64,000 nt of DNA from Variovorax sp. PBL-E5. GTDB taxonomy: Bacteria > Pseudomonadota > Gammaproteobacteria > Burkholderiales > Burkholderiaceae_C. Under the pieces are notes generated by a model that saw only the letters and a program-made list of their open reading frames with translations, had not been told where the DNA came from and did not search any database. How positions within the stretch are numbered: position 1 is the stretch's first letter; each line of letters opens with the position of its first letter. The stretch lies in NCBI RefSeq assembly GCF_901827185.1, contig NZ_LR594671.1, positions 5,450,001 to 5,514,000 of the forward strand, read 5' to 3'. Of the stretch, positions 1 to 8,039 are shown piece by piece. Both the position numbers and the translations under genes were made by a program.

Positions 1-239
1 ATGCCGCCGGCCGCGTTGATCTCGTCGATGGCGATCAGGCCGCCGGCATAGAGCGGCGCGAACGAGCTGGCGAGCTTGCCGGTGGTCGGGCGAATCCAGC
101 CGATGCGGAATTCATCCGCCTGCGCGAACGCGCGCAAGGGCGCCAGCGATGACGCCGCGATGGCCACCGCGGCACCGCCGGCCGCGCGCAACACGCGACG
201 CCGGCTCTGCAGATGGGTGGGAAGGTTGCTGGGTTGCAT
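1..239 (-). CDS. ABC transporter substrate-binding protein, N-terminal part (runs off left edge)
   Basis: Reading the minus strand from the ATG at 239 gives an open frame of 79 codons that continues past base 1. It starts with a signal region carrying a twin arginine (SRRRVLRAAGG, then a hydrophobic stretch ending near AFA), followed by FRIGWIRPTTGKLASSF. That block is nearly the same as the mature N terminus of the substrate-binding protein encoded at 6740-7957 (FKIGWVRPTTGRFASSF), so the two are paralogues of the type I periplasmic binding family used by LIV-type ABC importers. The gene is divergent from the TetR gene at 367, and the space between holds two matching palindromes, which suggests it is the regulator's target. 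The ligand is unknown. Confidence 0.85.
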   Translation of the reverse strand, partial: MQPSNLPTHLQSRRRVLRAAGGAAVAIAASSLAPLRAFAQADEFRIGWIRPTTGKLASSFAPLYAGGLIAIDEINAAGG

Positions 240-271
240 GTCTCCGTCCTTTCGATGTTTTGTGGGAATAG

Positions 272-287
272 CATAAGGTATGTTATG
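272..287. promoter_or_regulatory. Candidate TetR operator, copy 1 (CATAA-N6-TTATG)
   Basis: A perfect inverted repeat, CATAA then six bases (ggtatg) then TTATG, lies 33 bases upstream of the substrate-binding-protein start. The same arms with the same six-base gap recur at 311-326. Two identical-form palindromes between a TetR-family gene and a divergent gene are what a dimeric autoregulator's operators look like; binding itself is inferred. Confidence 0.6.
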
Positions 288-310
288 GAACAGCGCAATG
301 CCGGATCGAA

Positions 311-326
311 CATAAGTTGAGTTATG
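311..326. promoter_or_regulatory. Candidate TetR operator, copy 2 (CATAA-N6-TTATG)
   Basis: This is the second perfect CATAA-N6-TTATG palindrome, with spacer gttgag, starting 39 bases after the first copy and ending 40 bases before the TetR start codon. The spacer sequence differs while the arms are identical, which argues for selection on the arms. Confidence 0.6.
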
Positions 327-366
327 CTTTGATCCGCTTCACTTCTCTCATCAGACCAAAGGGCCT

Positions 367-1074
367 ATGCGCGGCGTCGTCCGGAAAGACCAATCCCTCC
401 AGCCGGTTTCGCCGAGGAAGCCCGCGGCCCAGCGCGCCGTGCCGGCCAAGTCCGCCACGGCGCGGCGGTCGGCCGAATCGCCGGAAAGCAATGCGGGCGG
501 CAGACTCAGCCGAGCGCACTGGATCGACGCGGGCGAAGCGGTGCTGTGCGAGTCCGGCATCACCGGCGTCAAGCTCGCGACCCTGACCGAGCGGCTCGGC
601 GTGTCGATCGGCAGCTTCTATCACCACTTCACGAGCTTCGAGCACTATCTGGGCGAGCTGGCCGACAACTACAGCGTCGAGCGCGTGCGCCACGAACTCG
701 AACTGGCCAGCGCGGGCGATCTTTCGCCGCTCGACCGCATCCAGCGCCTGCGCACCGTCAGCAACCAGCTGGGCACCTTCGAACTCGACCGCGCGATGCG
801 CGTGTGGGCGACCATCGACCCGCGCGCCGAGAAGACACTGCGCAAGGCCGAAACCCTCGTGCTCGCCTTTCTTCGCCAGGCCTTCTGCGAGATGGGCTTC
901 GCCGAGGCCGATGCCCTGCTCCGGGCCCGCATCCTCCTGTCGGTGAATGTCGTTGCCGTCGGCAAGGCGGAATCGAAGACCCATGCCACCTACCTGCGCG
1001 ACGTGCTGCATCTGCTCGCCGAGGAGACGCCGCGGCCATCGACCCCGAAGGCGTCGAAGCCACCGCGCCGATAG
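367..1074 (+). CDS. TetR/AcrR-family transcriptional regulator
   Basis: This 235-residue protein has a basic, low-complexity extension of about 45 residues, then a TetR-type helix-turn-helix at about residues 50-92 (CESGITGVKLATLTERLGV followed by the typical SFYHHF turn). The rest is a helical ligand-binding domain with no recognisable pocket signature. It is divergent from the truncated substrate-binding-protein gene and convergent with the 2-hydroxyacid dehydrogenase gene, 11 bases away. Its likely role is ligand-responsive repression of the neighbouring transport genes through the palindromes at 272 and 311; this is inferred from position. The effector is unknown. An AAAGGG stretch precedes the chosen ATG. 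Confidence 0.88.
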   Translation: MRGVVRKDQSLQPVSPRKPAAQRAVPAKSATARRSAESPESNAGGRLSRAHWIDAGEAVLCESGITGVKLATLTERLGVSIGSFYHHFTSFEHYLGELADNYSVERVRHELELASAGDLSPLDRIQRLRTVSNQLGTFELDRAMRVWATIDPRAEKTLRKAETLVLAFLRQAFCEMGFAEADALLRARILLSVNVVAVGKAESKTHATYLRDVLHLLAEETPRPSTPKASKPPRR

Positions 1075-1085
1075 GCCGTCACGCT

Positions 1086-2063
1086 TCATCGCGCGGCGTC
1101 CGCGACGGCGGGGCCGTGCACATCGACCCGGTCCGACACCGGCTCGCCTCGCAGGCGCGCGCCCACGTTGGCGATCACCAGGTCGGCGATCCGCTGGTTG
1201 TAGCGCGCCGGCGCCGCGCCGCCGATGTGCGGCGACACGATGACGTTCGGCATGCGCCACAGAGGGTGATCCGCCGGCAAGGGCTCCGGATCGGTCACGT
1301 CGAGCACCGCGCCGGCGATGGCGCCCAAAGACAAGGCGCGAACGAGTGCCGCCTGATCGACGACCGGTCCGCGCGCGATGTTGACGATCACCGCGCTGCG
1401 CGAACACGCCGCCAGCGCGGCCGCGTCGATGAGCTGCCGCGTCGCGTCCGACAAGGGCACCACGACGATCACGACATCCGCCCCGGCAAGTGCCTCGTGC
1501 AGCCGCGCGACGGGGAACATCTCGTCCGCGGCCGGGTGCGGCTTTCCGCTGCGCGTCACGCCGACCACCGTCATTCCGAATGCCCTGGCGCGCGTCGACA
1601 ATTCGGCCCCGATGCGGCCCATGCCGACGATCGTCATGCGGCCGCCGAACAGCATGCCCATACCGGCGCGGACCGACTCGTCCCATCGCCCTTGCGCCTG
1701 TGACGCCACCAGCTGCGGCACGCGGCGCACCCAGGCCATCAGCAAGGCCATCGCATGTTCGGCGACGATCGGCGACCACGCCGCGCCGGCATTGCTGACC
1801 TCGATGCCGGGCGGCACGCCGTGCAGCAGCAATTGCTCGTAGCCGGTCGAAAGCAACTGCAGCCAGGTGCACCGGTTGCCCTGCGCGCGCAGTGCTTCGG
1901 CCATGCGAGGTCCATAGCTCGAGCCGAGCATGACGATGCCGTCGACCTCGGCGCTCAGCGCGGGCAGTTCGTCGTCATCGGCCCAGACGAGCTCGACGCC
2001 GAGCCGGCCGATGCCCGATTCCAGGCTCGATCGGGCGACGGGGGACGACACGGCGATGCGCAT
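1086..2063 (-). CDS. D-2-hydroxyacid dehydrogenase (NAD(P)-dependent)
   Basis: This 325-residue protein is of usual family length. It carries the Rossmann loop GMGRIG near residue 148, the conserved NIARGPVVD segment with the substrate-binding arginine near 230, a DVTDPEPLP stretch and the catalytic histidine in SPHIGG near 276. The family reduces 2-keto acids to D-2-hydroxy acids or the reverse. It is the last gene of a seven-gene minus-strand run, 6 bases after an FMN-dependent 2-hydroxy-acid oxidase, so the pair probably interconverts hydroxy and keto forms of the compound imported by the linked ABC system. The exact substrate cannot be read from sequence. Confidence 0.9.
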   Translation of the reverse strand: MRIAVSSPVARSSLESGIGRLGVELVWADDDELPALSAEVDGIVMLGSSYGPRMAEALRAQGNRCTWLQLLSTGYEQLLLHGVPPGIEVSNAGAAWSPIVAEHAMALLMAWVRRVPQLVASQAQGRWDESVRAGMGMLFGGRMTIVGMGRIGAELSTRARAFGMTVVGVTRSGKPHPAADEMFPVARLHEALAGADVVIVVVPLSDATRQLIDAAALAACSRSAVIVNIARGPVVDQAALVRALSLGAIAGAVLDVTDPEPLPADHPLWRMPNVIVSPHIGGAAPARYNQRIADLVIANVGARLRGEPVSDRVDVHGPAVADAAR

Positions 2064-2069
2064 GAGGGT

Positions 2070-3251
2070 TCAGCCTTCGACCAGGTGCCGTCTTCCGAGC
2101 GACGCCGCGCTGGTGCAGCCCAGGAGGCGCAGCGTCGTCTCGAACTGCGCCTGCAGCAGCCGCATGACATGCACGACGCCGGCCGGCCCCGCCGCGCCGA
2201 GCCCGTACAGCGGCGCGCGGCCGAGCAGCACGGCGCGCGCGCCGAGCGCCAATGCCCTGGCGATGTCGGCCCCGGTGCGGAACCCGCCATCGACCAGCAC
2301 CTCCGTCGTGCCGCCCACCGCCTGCACGATGGCTTCGAGCAGCGTCGCGGTCGCGGGCACGCCGTCGAGCTGGCGGCCGCCGTGGTTGGAGACCACGATG
2401 CCATCCACGCCATGCGCAACCGCCAGGCGCGCATCCTCGACGCACTGGATGCCCTTCAGCACGATCGGGCCGTGCCAGTGCTTGCGCAGCCAGGCCAGGT
2501 CGGACCAGACCACGGACGGATCGATCGCCGGGATTGCCGGCGCGCCGATGGCCGCGGATCCGAAGCCCGCCGCGCCCTGGCGCGCCACCATGTTGACCAG
2601 CGCCGGCCTGCCGTGCATCGCCATGCGCCAGGCCCATGCCGGCCGCAGGAAGACATCGCCCAGGAGCGATGGCGTGATGCGTATCGGCAAGCTCAATCCG
2701 TTGCGCCGGTCGCGCTCGCGATGGCCGGTGACCGGCACATCGACCGTCAGCACCAGCACCTTGAATCCGGCGTCGCGCGCCCGCCGCATGATGTCTTCGC
2801 TGATGCGGCGGTCCTGCTGGACGTAGAGTTGCATCCAGAGCGGTCCGGCGCTTGCCGCCCGCACGTCCTCTATCAGCGAGGTGGAGGCCGTCGACAACGC
2901 GAACGGCACCCCGGCCCGGCTGGCGGCGGCCGCGAGATGCTCTTCCGCGCGCGGCCAGTACACGCCGTTCATGCCGGTCGGACCGATCACGCAAGGCAGC
3001 GACAGGCGCTCGCCGAGCACGATCACCGACGCATCGACGCGGCTGACATCGGTCATCACGCGGGGCTTGAACTTGAGCCGTGCCAGCGCGTGGCGGTTGT
3101 CCGCGTCGGTCAGCTCTTCGCCAGCTGCGCCATCGAGATAGTCGAAGGCGAAACGCGGCAGGCGCCGGCGCGCGACGCTGCGAAGGTCGGACACCGTGCA
3201 AGTCGACAGACGCCGCTGCGTGGGGGGCGACCAGCCGGACCATGCGGGCAT
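2070..3251 (-). CDS. FMN-dependent alpha-hydroxy-acid oxidase/dehydrogenase (LldD/mandelate dehydrogenase family)
   Basis: This 393-residue protein covers the whole family barrel. It shows the FMN and active-site signature SNHGGRQLDG near residue 287, whose histidine is the catalytic base, and the phosphate-binding LVDGGFRTGADIARAL stretch further on. Members oxidise L-2-hydroxy acids such as lactate, glycolate or mandelate to 2-keto acids. There is no signal peptide. It lies between livF and the D-2-hydroxyacid dehydrogenase gene with short gaps (32 and 6 bases), consistent with one transcript. The substrate is unassigned; lactate-like or larger hydroxy acids are possible. Confidence 0.9.
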   Translation of the reverse strand: MPAWSGWSPPTQRRLSTCTVSDLRSVARRRLPRFAFDYLDGAAGEELTDADNRHALARLKFKPRVMTDVSRVDASVIVLGERLSLPCVIGPTGMNGVYWPRAEEHLAAAASRAGVPFALSTASTSLIEDVRAASAGPLWMQLYVQQDRRISEDIMRRARDAGFKVLVLTVDVPVTGHRERDRRNGLSLPIRITPSLLGDVFLRPAWAWRMAMHGRPALVNMVARQGAAGFGSAAIGAPAIPAIDPSVVWSDLAWLRKHWHGPIVLKGIQCVEDARLAVAHGVDGIVVSNHGGRQLDGVPATATLLEAIVQAVGGTTEVLVDGGFRTGADIARALALGARAVLLGRAPLYGLGAAGPAGVVHVMRLLQAQFETTLRLLGCTSAASLGRRHLVEG

Positions 3252-3283
3252 CGTTCGACCTTCAGGCGGCGCGTTCGCGGATG

Positions 3284-4060
3284 TCAGACGGCGCCGTAGG
3301 CATGTTCGATCAGGCCGCTCGCCGTGACCTCATCGGCCGTGCCACGGCCGATGACGCGGCCATGCTGCATCACGACGCAGGCATCGCAGATCTCGAGCGC
3401 GCGTTCGACCAGCTGCTCGACGAGGATCACGGTGCAGCCTTGGGAGCGCAGCTTCTGCAAGGTCTCGAGCACCTGATCCACCACCACGGGCGCGAGTCCC
3501 AGCGAGGGCTCGTCGAGCATCAGGAGCCGCGGCGATCGCATCAGCGCCTGGCCGATCGCGAGCATTTGCTGCTGCCCGCCCGACAGGCCGCCGGCCGCGA
3601 GGTCGAGCTTTTCGGACAGCACCGGAAACATCCCGAGCACTTCCGTCAGCCGGGCGCGCTCGTCCTCGCGCGTCAGCCCGGCACCGTAGAGGCCGAGGTC
3701 GAGGTTGCTGCGCACCGACTGGTGGCGAAACAGGCGCCTGCCCTCGGCCACGTGCAGCAGGCCCTTCTGCACGATGCGTGCGGGAGACAGGCCGCCGATC
3801 GATTCGCCCTGGTAGCCGATCTCGCCCTTGGTGGGCGCAAGCAGGCCCGATATCGCCTTGAGCAAGGTGCTCTTGCCGGCGCCGTTGCTGCCGACGATGG
3901 CGCAGATCTGGCCTTCGACGACGTCGAGCGACACATCCTGCAGCACGCCGACACGCCCGTAGCCGACGTCGATGCCCGACACCGACAGCAGCGTCGCCGG
4001 CTCGCCGGCCGCCTTGTTCAGGGTTCGGACTTCAGGCAATCTTCTTCTCCGGTTCGACAT
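3284..4060 (-). CDS. livF: LIV-type ABC transporter ATP-binding protein (LivF)
   Basis: This 258-residue ATPase has Walker A GSNGAGKSTLLKAI near residue 57, the ABC signature LSGGQQQMLAIGQAL near 163 and Walker B LLMLDEPSLGLAP near 183, in the arrangement typical of LivF. The ATG at 4060 overlaps the end of the permease-ATPase fusion gene by 29 bases. A TTG at 4039, seven bases after a GGAG, is an equally plausible start and would give 251 residues. It is the second ATPase of the importer, the first being fused to the LivM permease upstream. Confidence 0.88.
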   Translation of the reverse strand: MSNRRRRLPEVRTLNKAAGEPATLLSVSGIDVGYGRVGVLQDVSLDVVEGQICAIVGSNGAGKSTLLKAISGLLAPTKGEIGYQGESIGGLSPARIVQKGLLHVAEGRRLFRHQSVRSNLDLGLYGAGLTREDERARLTEVLGMFPVLSEKLDLAAGGLSGGQQQMLAIGQALMRSPRLLMLDEPSLGLAPVVVDQVLETLQKLRSQGCTVILVEQLVERALEICDACVVMQHGRVIGRGTADEVTASGLIEHAYGAV

Positions 4061-5822
4061 CGACCGCGCGCCCACCCATGTACGCCGACAGGACCTGCTT
4101 GTTCTTGAAGACGACGTCCGGCGGTCCCTCCGCCAGGACGGCGCCTTGGTCGAGCACCGTCACGGCCGTCGCCAGCTTGGCGACCAGATCGAGATGGTGT
4201 TCGACGATGAGCACCGTGGTGCCCGACTTCGAGATCGCCTCGATCAGGCGGCACAGGCCATCGAGTTCGGTCATCGACAGGCCCGCCGCGGGCTCGTCGA
4301 GCAAAAGCAGCTGTGGCCGGCCGACCAGCGCCCGCGCGATTTCGGCCAGGCGCTGCTGGCCGTGCGGCACCTCGCCGGCCTCGGTGCCGGCGACATCGCG
4401 CAGGCCGACGAAGCTCAGGTAGCGCAGCGCCTCGGCCGTCAGTTGCTCGCGCTCCCTGCGGGCCGAAGGCAGGTCCAGTGCCACCTGCGCGAGATTGGTG
4501 GACTGGCTGGCGTAGGCGCCGAGCATGACGTTCTCGATCACCGACAGGCCCGGCACCAGCTTGGGCGTCTGGAAGGTCCTGCGGATGCCGCTGCGCGCCA
4601 GCCGTTCCGGCGCGAGGCGGCCGACATCGGCGCCATCGACCCGCACCGATCCGCCGTCGGCCGGATAGAAGCGCGTGATGACATTCAGGAGCGTCGTCTT
4701 GCCGGAGCCGTTCGGACCCACGATGGCATGGATGTGACCCGCAGGCACGTCGATCGACACGTCGCGCAAGGCGAAGACGCCGCCGAAACGCTTCTTGACG
4801 TTCCGCACCTGGAGATGCGCGCCCTTCAACCGTGGGATCGGCTCTTGCGCCACCACAGGCAAGGTCACCGCGGATGCCTTTTTCCAGAAGCGCGCGAGAC
4901 CACCCGCGATGCCCTCCGGCATGAAGCGGATCAGCACGAGCAGCGCCGCGCCGTAGATCAGCATGCGCCAGCTCTGCAGGCTCTGGAGCAGTTCCGGCAG
5001 CAGGAAGAAGGCGATCGTGCCCAGCAGCGCGCCGTGCAGGCGGCCAAGCCCACCGAGAACGATCACGAGCAGGAAGAACATCGACATGTCGCCGGAGAAA
5101 TCCTCGGGCGTGATGACCGTCTTCTGCACCGCGAAGAACGCGCCCGCCGCGCCGGCCATCAGCGCGCTCCAGACGAAGGCGAAGAGCTTCAGCCGCACGA
5201 GCGACACGCCATTGCCCAACGCGGCCAGCGGGTTGTCGCGCAAGGCCTGCAAGGCCCGGCCGTAGCGCGAGTGCACGAGGTTGTGCATGAGGAACAGGCC
5301 GAGCGCGCAGAACCCGAGCACCAGCCAGTACAGATCGCGGGAAGTGAATTCGTAAGCGCCGATCCTGGGCATCGGGATGCCGGTGACGCCCGCAAAGCCG
5401 TGGGTCAAGCCTTGCCACTCGACCAGCAGGCCCTGCAGCACGGTCGCGAATGCCAGGGTGATCAGCGCGAAGTACCAGGTCGACACGCGGAAGGCCGGAA
5501 TCGCCATCAGCGCACCGCCGAGCGCGGTGCCGACCACGGCCAGCGGCAGGACCGTCCAGAACGACAAGTGATAGTCCACCATGCCGAGCGCCGTGATGTA
5601 GGCGCCGATCGCCACCAGTGCGCCGTGGCCGATCGAGGTCTGGCCGCCGAAGCCGGTGAGGAAATTGAGCCCCAGCGCGACCGCGAAATAGACCCACAGC
5701 TGCGTTCCGATGAAGAGCACGTAGTCGTCGCGCACGAAGATCGGCATCAACGCCAGCGCGATGAAGAACGCACCGACGAGCCGGGACTCGAGCCTTGTGC
5801 CGGAAAGCGGAGAACGTCCCAT
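4032..5822 (-). CDS. livM-livG: Fused LivM permease - LivG ATP-binding protein of LIV-type ABC importer
   Basis: A single 596-residue protein joins a LivM-type membrane permease (about residues 1-335, multiple hydrophobic segments with the family motif LNFLTGFGGQTSIGHGA) to a LivG-type ATPase (about 345-590). The ATPase has Walker A GPNGSGKTTLLNV near 369, a signature-equivalent VPHGQQRLAEIARAL near 487 and Walker B LLLLDEPAAGL near 510. LivM and LivG are separate proteins in the E. coli LIV system; fused forms are known in this superfamily. The ATG at 5822 lies 2 bases after the livH stop, so the genes are probably translationally coupled. A longer in-frame reading up to 6422 is only a shadow across livH. 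Confidence 0.9.
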   Translation of the reverse strand: MGRSPLSGTRLESRLVGAFFIALALMPIFVRDDYVLFIGTQLWVYFAVALGLNFLTGFGGQTSIGHGALVAIGAYITALGMVDYHLSFWTVLPLAVVGTALGGALMAIPAFRVSTWYFALITLAFATVLQGLLVEWQGLTHGFAGVTGIPMPRIGAYEFTSRDLYWLVLGFCALGLFLMHNLVHSRYGRALQALRDNPLAALGNGVSLVRLKLFAFVWSALMAGAAGAFFAVQKTVITPEDFSGDMSMFFLLVIVLGGLGRLHGALLGTIAFFLLPELLQSLQSWRMLIYGAALLVLIRFMPEGIAGGLARFWKKASAVTLPVVAQEPIPRLKGAHLQVRNVKKRFGGVFALRDVSIDVPAGHIHAIVGPNGSGKTTLLNVITRFYPADGGSVRVDGADVGRLAPERLARSGIRRTFQTPKLVPGLSVIENVMLGAYASQSTNLAQVALDLPSARREREQLTAEALRYLSFVGLRDVAGTEAGEVPHGQQRLAEIARALVGRPQLLLLDEPAAGLSMTELDGLCRLIEAISKSGTTVLIVEHHLDLVAKLATAVTVLDQGAVLAEGPPDVVFKNKQVLSAYMGGRAVDVEPEKKIA

Positions 5823-5824
5823 GG

Positions 5825-6709
5825 TCACACCGTCCTGAGCACCTGCCTGCCGAACAGCCCTTGCGGCCTGATCAGGAGCACCAGCAGAAACATGGCGAGG
5901 CTGGCGGCATCCTGGTAGCCGGGCGACAGCGCGGCCGAGGCGAACACCTCGACCATGCCGAGCATGTAGCCGCCGACCACGGAACCGTAGTTGTTGCCGA
6001 TGCCGCCGAGCGCAGCGGCCTCGAATCCCTTGATCAGCATCACGGCGCCGATCGAGACCGATGCGAAGACGATCGGGCCCGCGAGCACGCCGGCCGCCGC
6101 AGCGACCAGCCCGCTCAGCGCGAAGGACACCGCGGCCAGCCGGCCCGGGTCGATGCCGCGCAAGAGGCTGGCGTCGCGGTCTTCGGCGATCGCGAGGATC
6201 GCCTTGCCGGTTCGCGTGCGATAGAACTGCTCCGCCGCGATCACCAGGATCAGCACGAGAATGATCAGTGCCACCTGGTAGCTGCTGACCAGCACGCCGT
6301 TCTTCAGCATGGAGGCGGTCGACAGCAGCGGCGGTGCCGGCAGCGGCCGCGGATCGGGACCGACCAGCTTGCCGACGATGTCCTCGATGATCATCGACGC
6401 GGCGAGCGTGCTGACGATCCACCCGTGCGCCCCGCCGCCGCGCTGCCGCAGGACCGGCGCCACCGCCTGCCAGTGGATGACCCAGGACACCAGCGCAATC
6501 ACGGCCAGGGAAATGCCCGCTGCCAGATACCAGGCCACGCCGAACTTGGCCAGGAGCGTCGCGCAGAGCACCGCGCCCACCATCACGAGGTTGCCCTGCG
6601 CCACGTTGAAGGTGTTGGTGGGCCGGTAGACGATATTGATGCTCACGCCCACGAGCGCGTAGATGCTGCCGATCGTGAGCCCCTGGATGACGTAACTGGG
6701 ATCCATCAA
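5825..6709 (-). CDS. livH: LIV-type ABC transporter permease (LivH)
   Basis: This 294-residue membrane protein begins MMDPSYVIQGLTIGSIYALVGVS-like, the normal LivH N terminus with the first transmembrane helix, and has about eight hydrophobic segments. The conserved AEDRDASLLRGIDPGRL loop, which contacts the ATPases, and the glycine-rich end GFEAAALGGIGNNYGSVVGG are visible. It forms the inner-membrane channel with the LivM half of the downstream fusion. It is preceded by the substrate-binding-protein gene with a 30-base gap. Confidence 0.92.
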   Translation of the reverse strand: MMDPSYVIQGLTIGSIYALVGVSINIVYRPTNTFNVAQGNLVMVGAVLCATLLAKFGVAWYLAAGISLAVIALVSWVIHWQAVAPVLRQRGGGAHGWIVSTLAASMIIEDIVGKLVGPDPRPLPAPPLLSTASMLKNGVLVSSYQVALIILVLILVIAAEQFYRTRTGKAILAIAEDRDASLLRGIDPGRLAAVSFALSGLVAAAAGVLAGPIVFASVSIGAVMLIKGFEAAALGGIGNNYGSVVGGYMLGMVEVFASAALSPGYQDAASLAMFLLVLLIRPQGLFGRQVLRTV

Positions 6710-6739
6710 GACTCTTTCAGGAGGAAGCGGAGGATGATC

Positions 6740-7957
6740 TCAGACCAGGCGCTCGCGGAACACGCTGTTGCCGGAGCGCGGATCCTTGGCCGACATGACG
6801 CTGGCCAGGACGATCTCGTCGGATGTGACGCCACAGTGATTGTCGGGCGTGAAGCTGAGCTTGCAGCGCACGCCTTGGAAGCCCTTGACCCGATCGAGCG
6901 CCGCCTTGACCTTGCGCGTGTCGAAGGTCTTCTCCTGCTCGATGACGCTCTTGAGCAGGTAGATGAAGTCGTAGAACGGACCCGAGGCGACGTTGTACGG
7001 CGCGTTGACGTCGGGATAGGTCAGCATCTTCTTCGCGAAGTCCTGCTGGCGCTTGCCCGGCGGCTCGGATGCGGTCCACGACAGGCCCTTGAAGATCACC
7101 GCGCTCGCATTCTGCAGCGCCTCCTTGGGCACGAGGTCGAAGAGTGCCTCGTACATCAGGCCCGCATGGCCGGTGATCGGCGGGAACCACTGCTGCTCGG
7201 CCATCGCGTTGAGCACCAATGCCGCGGGCGGCGTGCTGCCGATGAAGCTGACGATGACTTCCGTCCCGGCCTTGCGCAGATTCGCGATGTACGGCCCGAC
7301 CGTGCCGGAGTTCAGCGGAAAGACCTGGACCGTCGTCGGCTCCAGCTGGTAACGGGCCAGCGAGGGCTTGCAGGCCGCGATGGCGGCTTCTCCGGCGCTG
7401 GTGTTCTCGACCAACACGCCGAACTTGCGCGCGCCCTTGGCGTGGAAGTGATCGATGCACAGGTCCGCGATCATCTGCACCGAGTGGAACAGCACGTAGC
7501 TGTAAGGAAAGGTCACGCCATCCATCGGCTTGGTGCCGTTGGTGAAGCAGGCCTGCACCGTGTTCGCCGCCGTCGAAGTCGGCAGGGAGGCAAGGCACTG
7601 CGCATCGCCGGTCGGGCCGACCACGTACTGAACGCCGTCGCCCTGGATCTTTTTCATCACGCCCGGCTGCTTGGCGGGCGCCGCTTCGTCGTCGACCTCG
7701 ATGCGCTCGATGGCGCGGCCGAGGATGCCGCCGGCCGCGTTGATCTCGTCGATCGCCATCAGCCCCGGCACGTAGAGCGGCGCAAAGCTCGATGCGAAGC
7801 GGCCCGTGGTCGGGCGCACCCAACCGATCTTGAACGGGTCGGCCGCGCGCGCCAGTCCCGCGGCACCCAGGCCGGTGCCCATCGCCAGGCCGCCGGCCAG
7901 GCCGAGCAGCGAACGTCGGTCGATACGACCGTCGGGCCGCGTGATTTGATTTTGCAA
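6740..7957 (-). CDS. ABC transporter substrate-binding protein (type I periplasmic binding family)
   Basis: I place the start at the TTG at 7957, which sits seven bases after a GAGGAG ribosome-binding site and gives 405 residues; the frame is open further upstream but without a signal sequence. The N terminus carries DRRSLLGLAGGLAMG, a Tat-like twin arginine plus hydrophobic core, then FKIGWVRPTTGRFASSF, which begins the mature domain and matches the truncated paralogue at 1-239. It captures the substrate for the LivH/LivMG/LivF importer. The combination with hydroxy-acid enzymes suggests an organic acid ligand rather than an amino acid; that is inference. Confidence 0.9.
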   Translation of the reverse strand: MQNQITRPDGRIDRRSLLGLAGGLAMGTGLGAAGLARAADPFKIGWVRPTTGRFASSFAPLYVPGLMAIDEINAAGGILGRAIERIEVDDEAAPAKQPGVMKKIQGDGVQYVVGPTGDAQCLASLPTSTAANTVQACFTNGTKPMDGVTFPYSYVLFHSVQMIADLCIDHFHAKGARKFGVLVENTSAGEAAIAACKPSLARYQLEPTTVQVFPLNSGTVGPYIANLRKAGTEVIVSFIGSTPPAALVLNAMAEQQWFPPITGHAGLMYEALFDLVPKEALQNASAVIFKGLSWTASEPPGKRQQDFAKKMLTYPDVNAPYNVASGPFYDFIYLLKSVIEQEKTFDTRKVKAALDRVKGFQGVRCKLSFTPDNHCGVTSDEIVLASVMSAKDPRSGNSVFRERLV

Positions 7958-8039
7958 GGCTTGTCTCCTCAGGTTTTTCTTCGGCCCGTCGGGGTGAGCG
8001 GTCGCGTCCGCCGCCGTGGCAGCGCGCCGCCCGTCGCAA

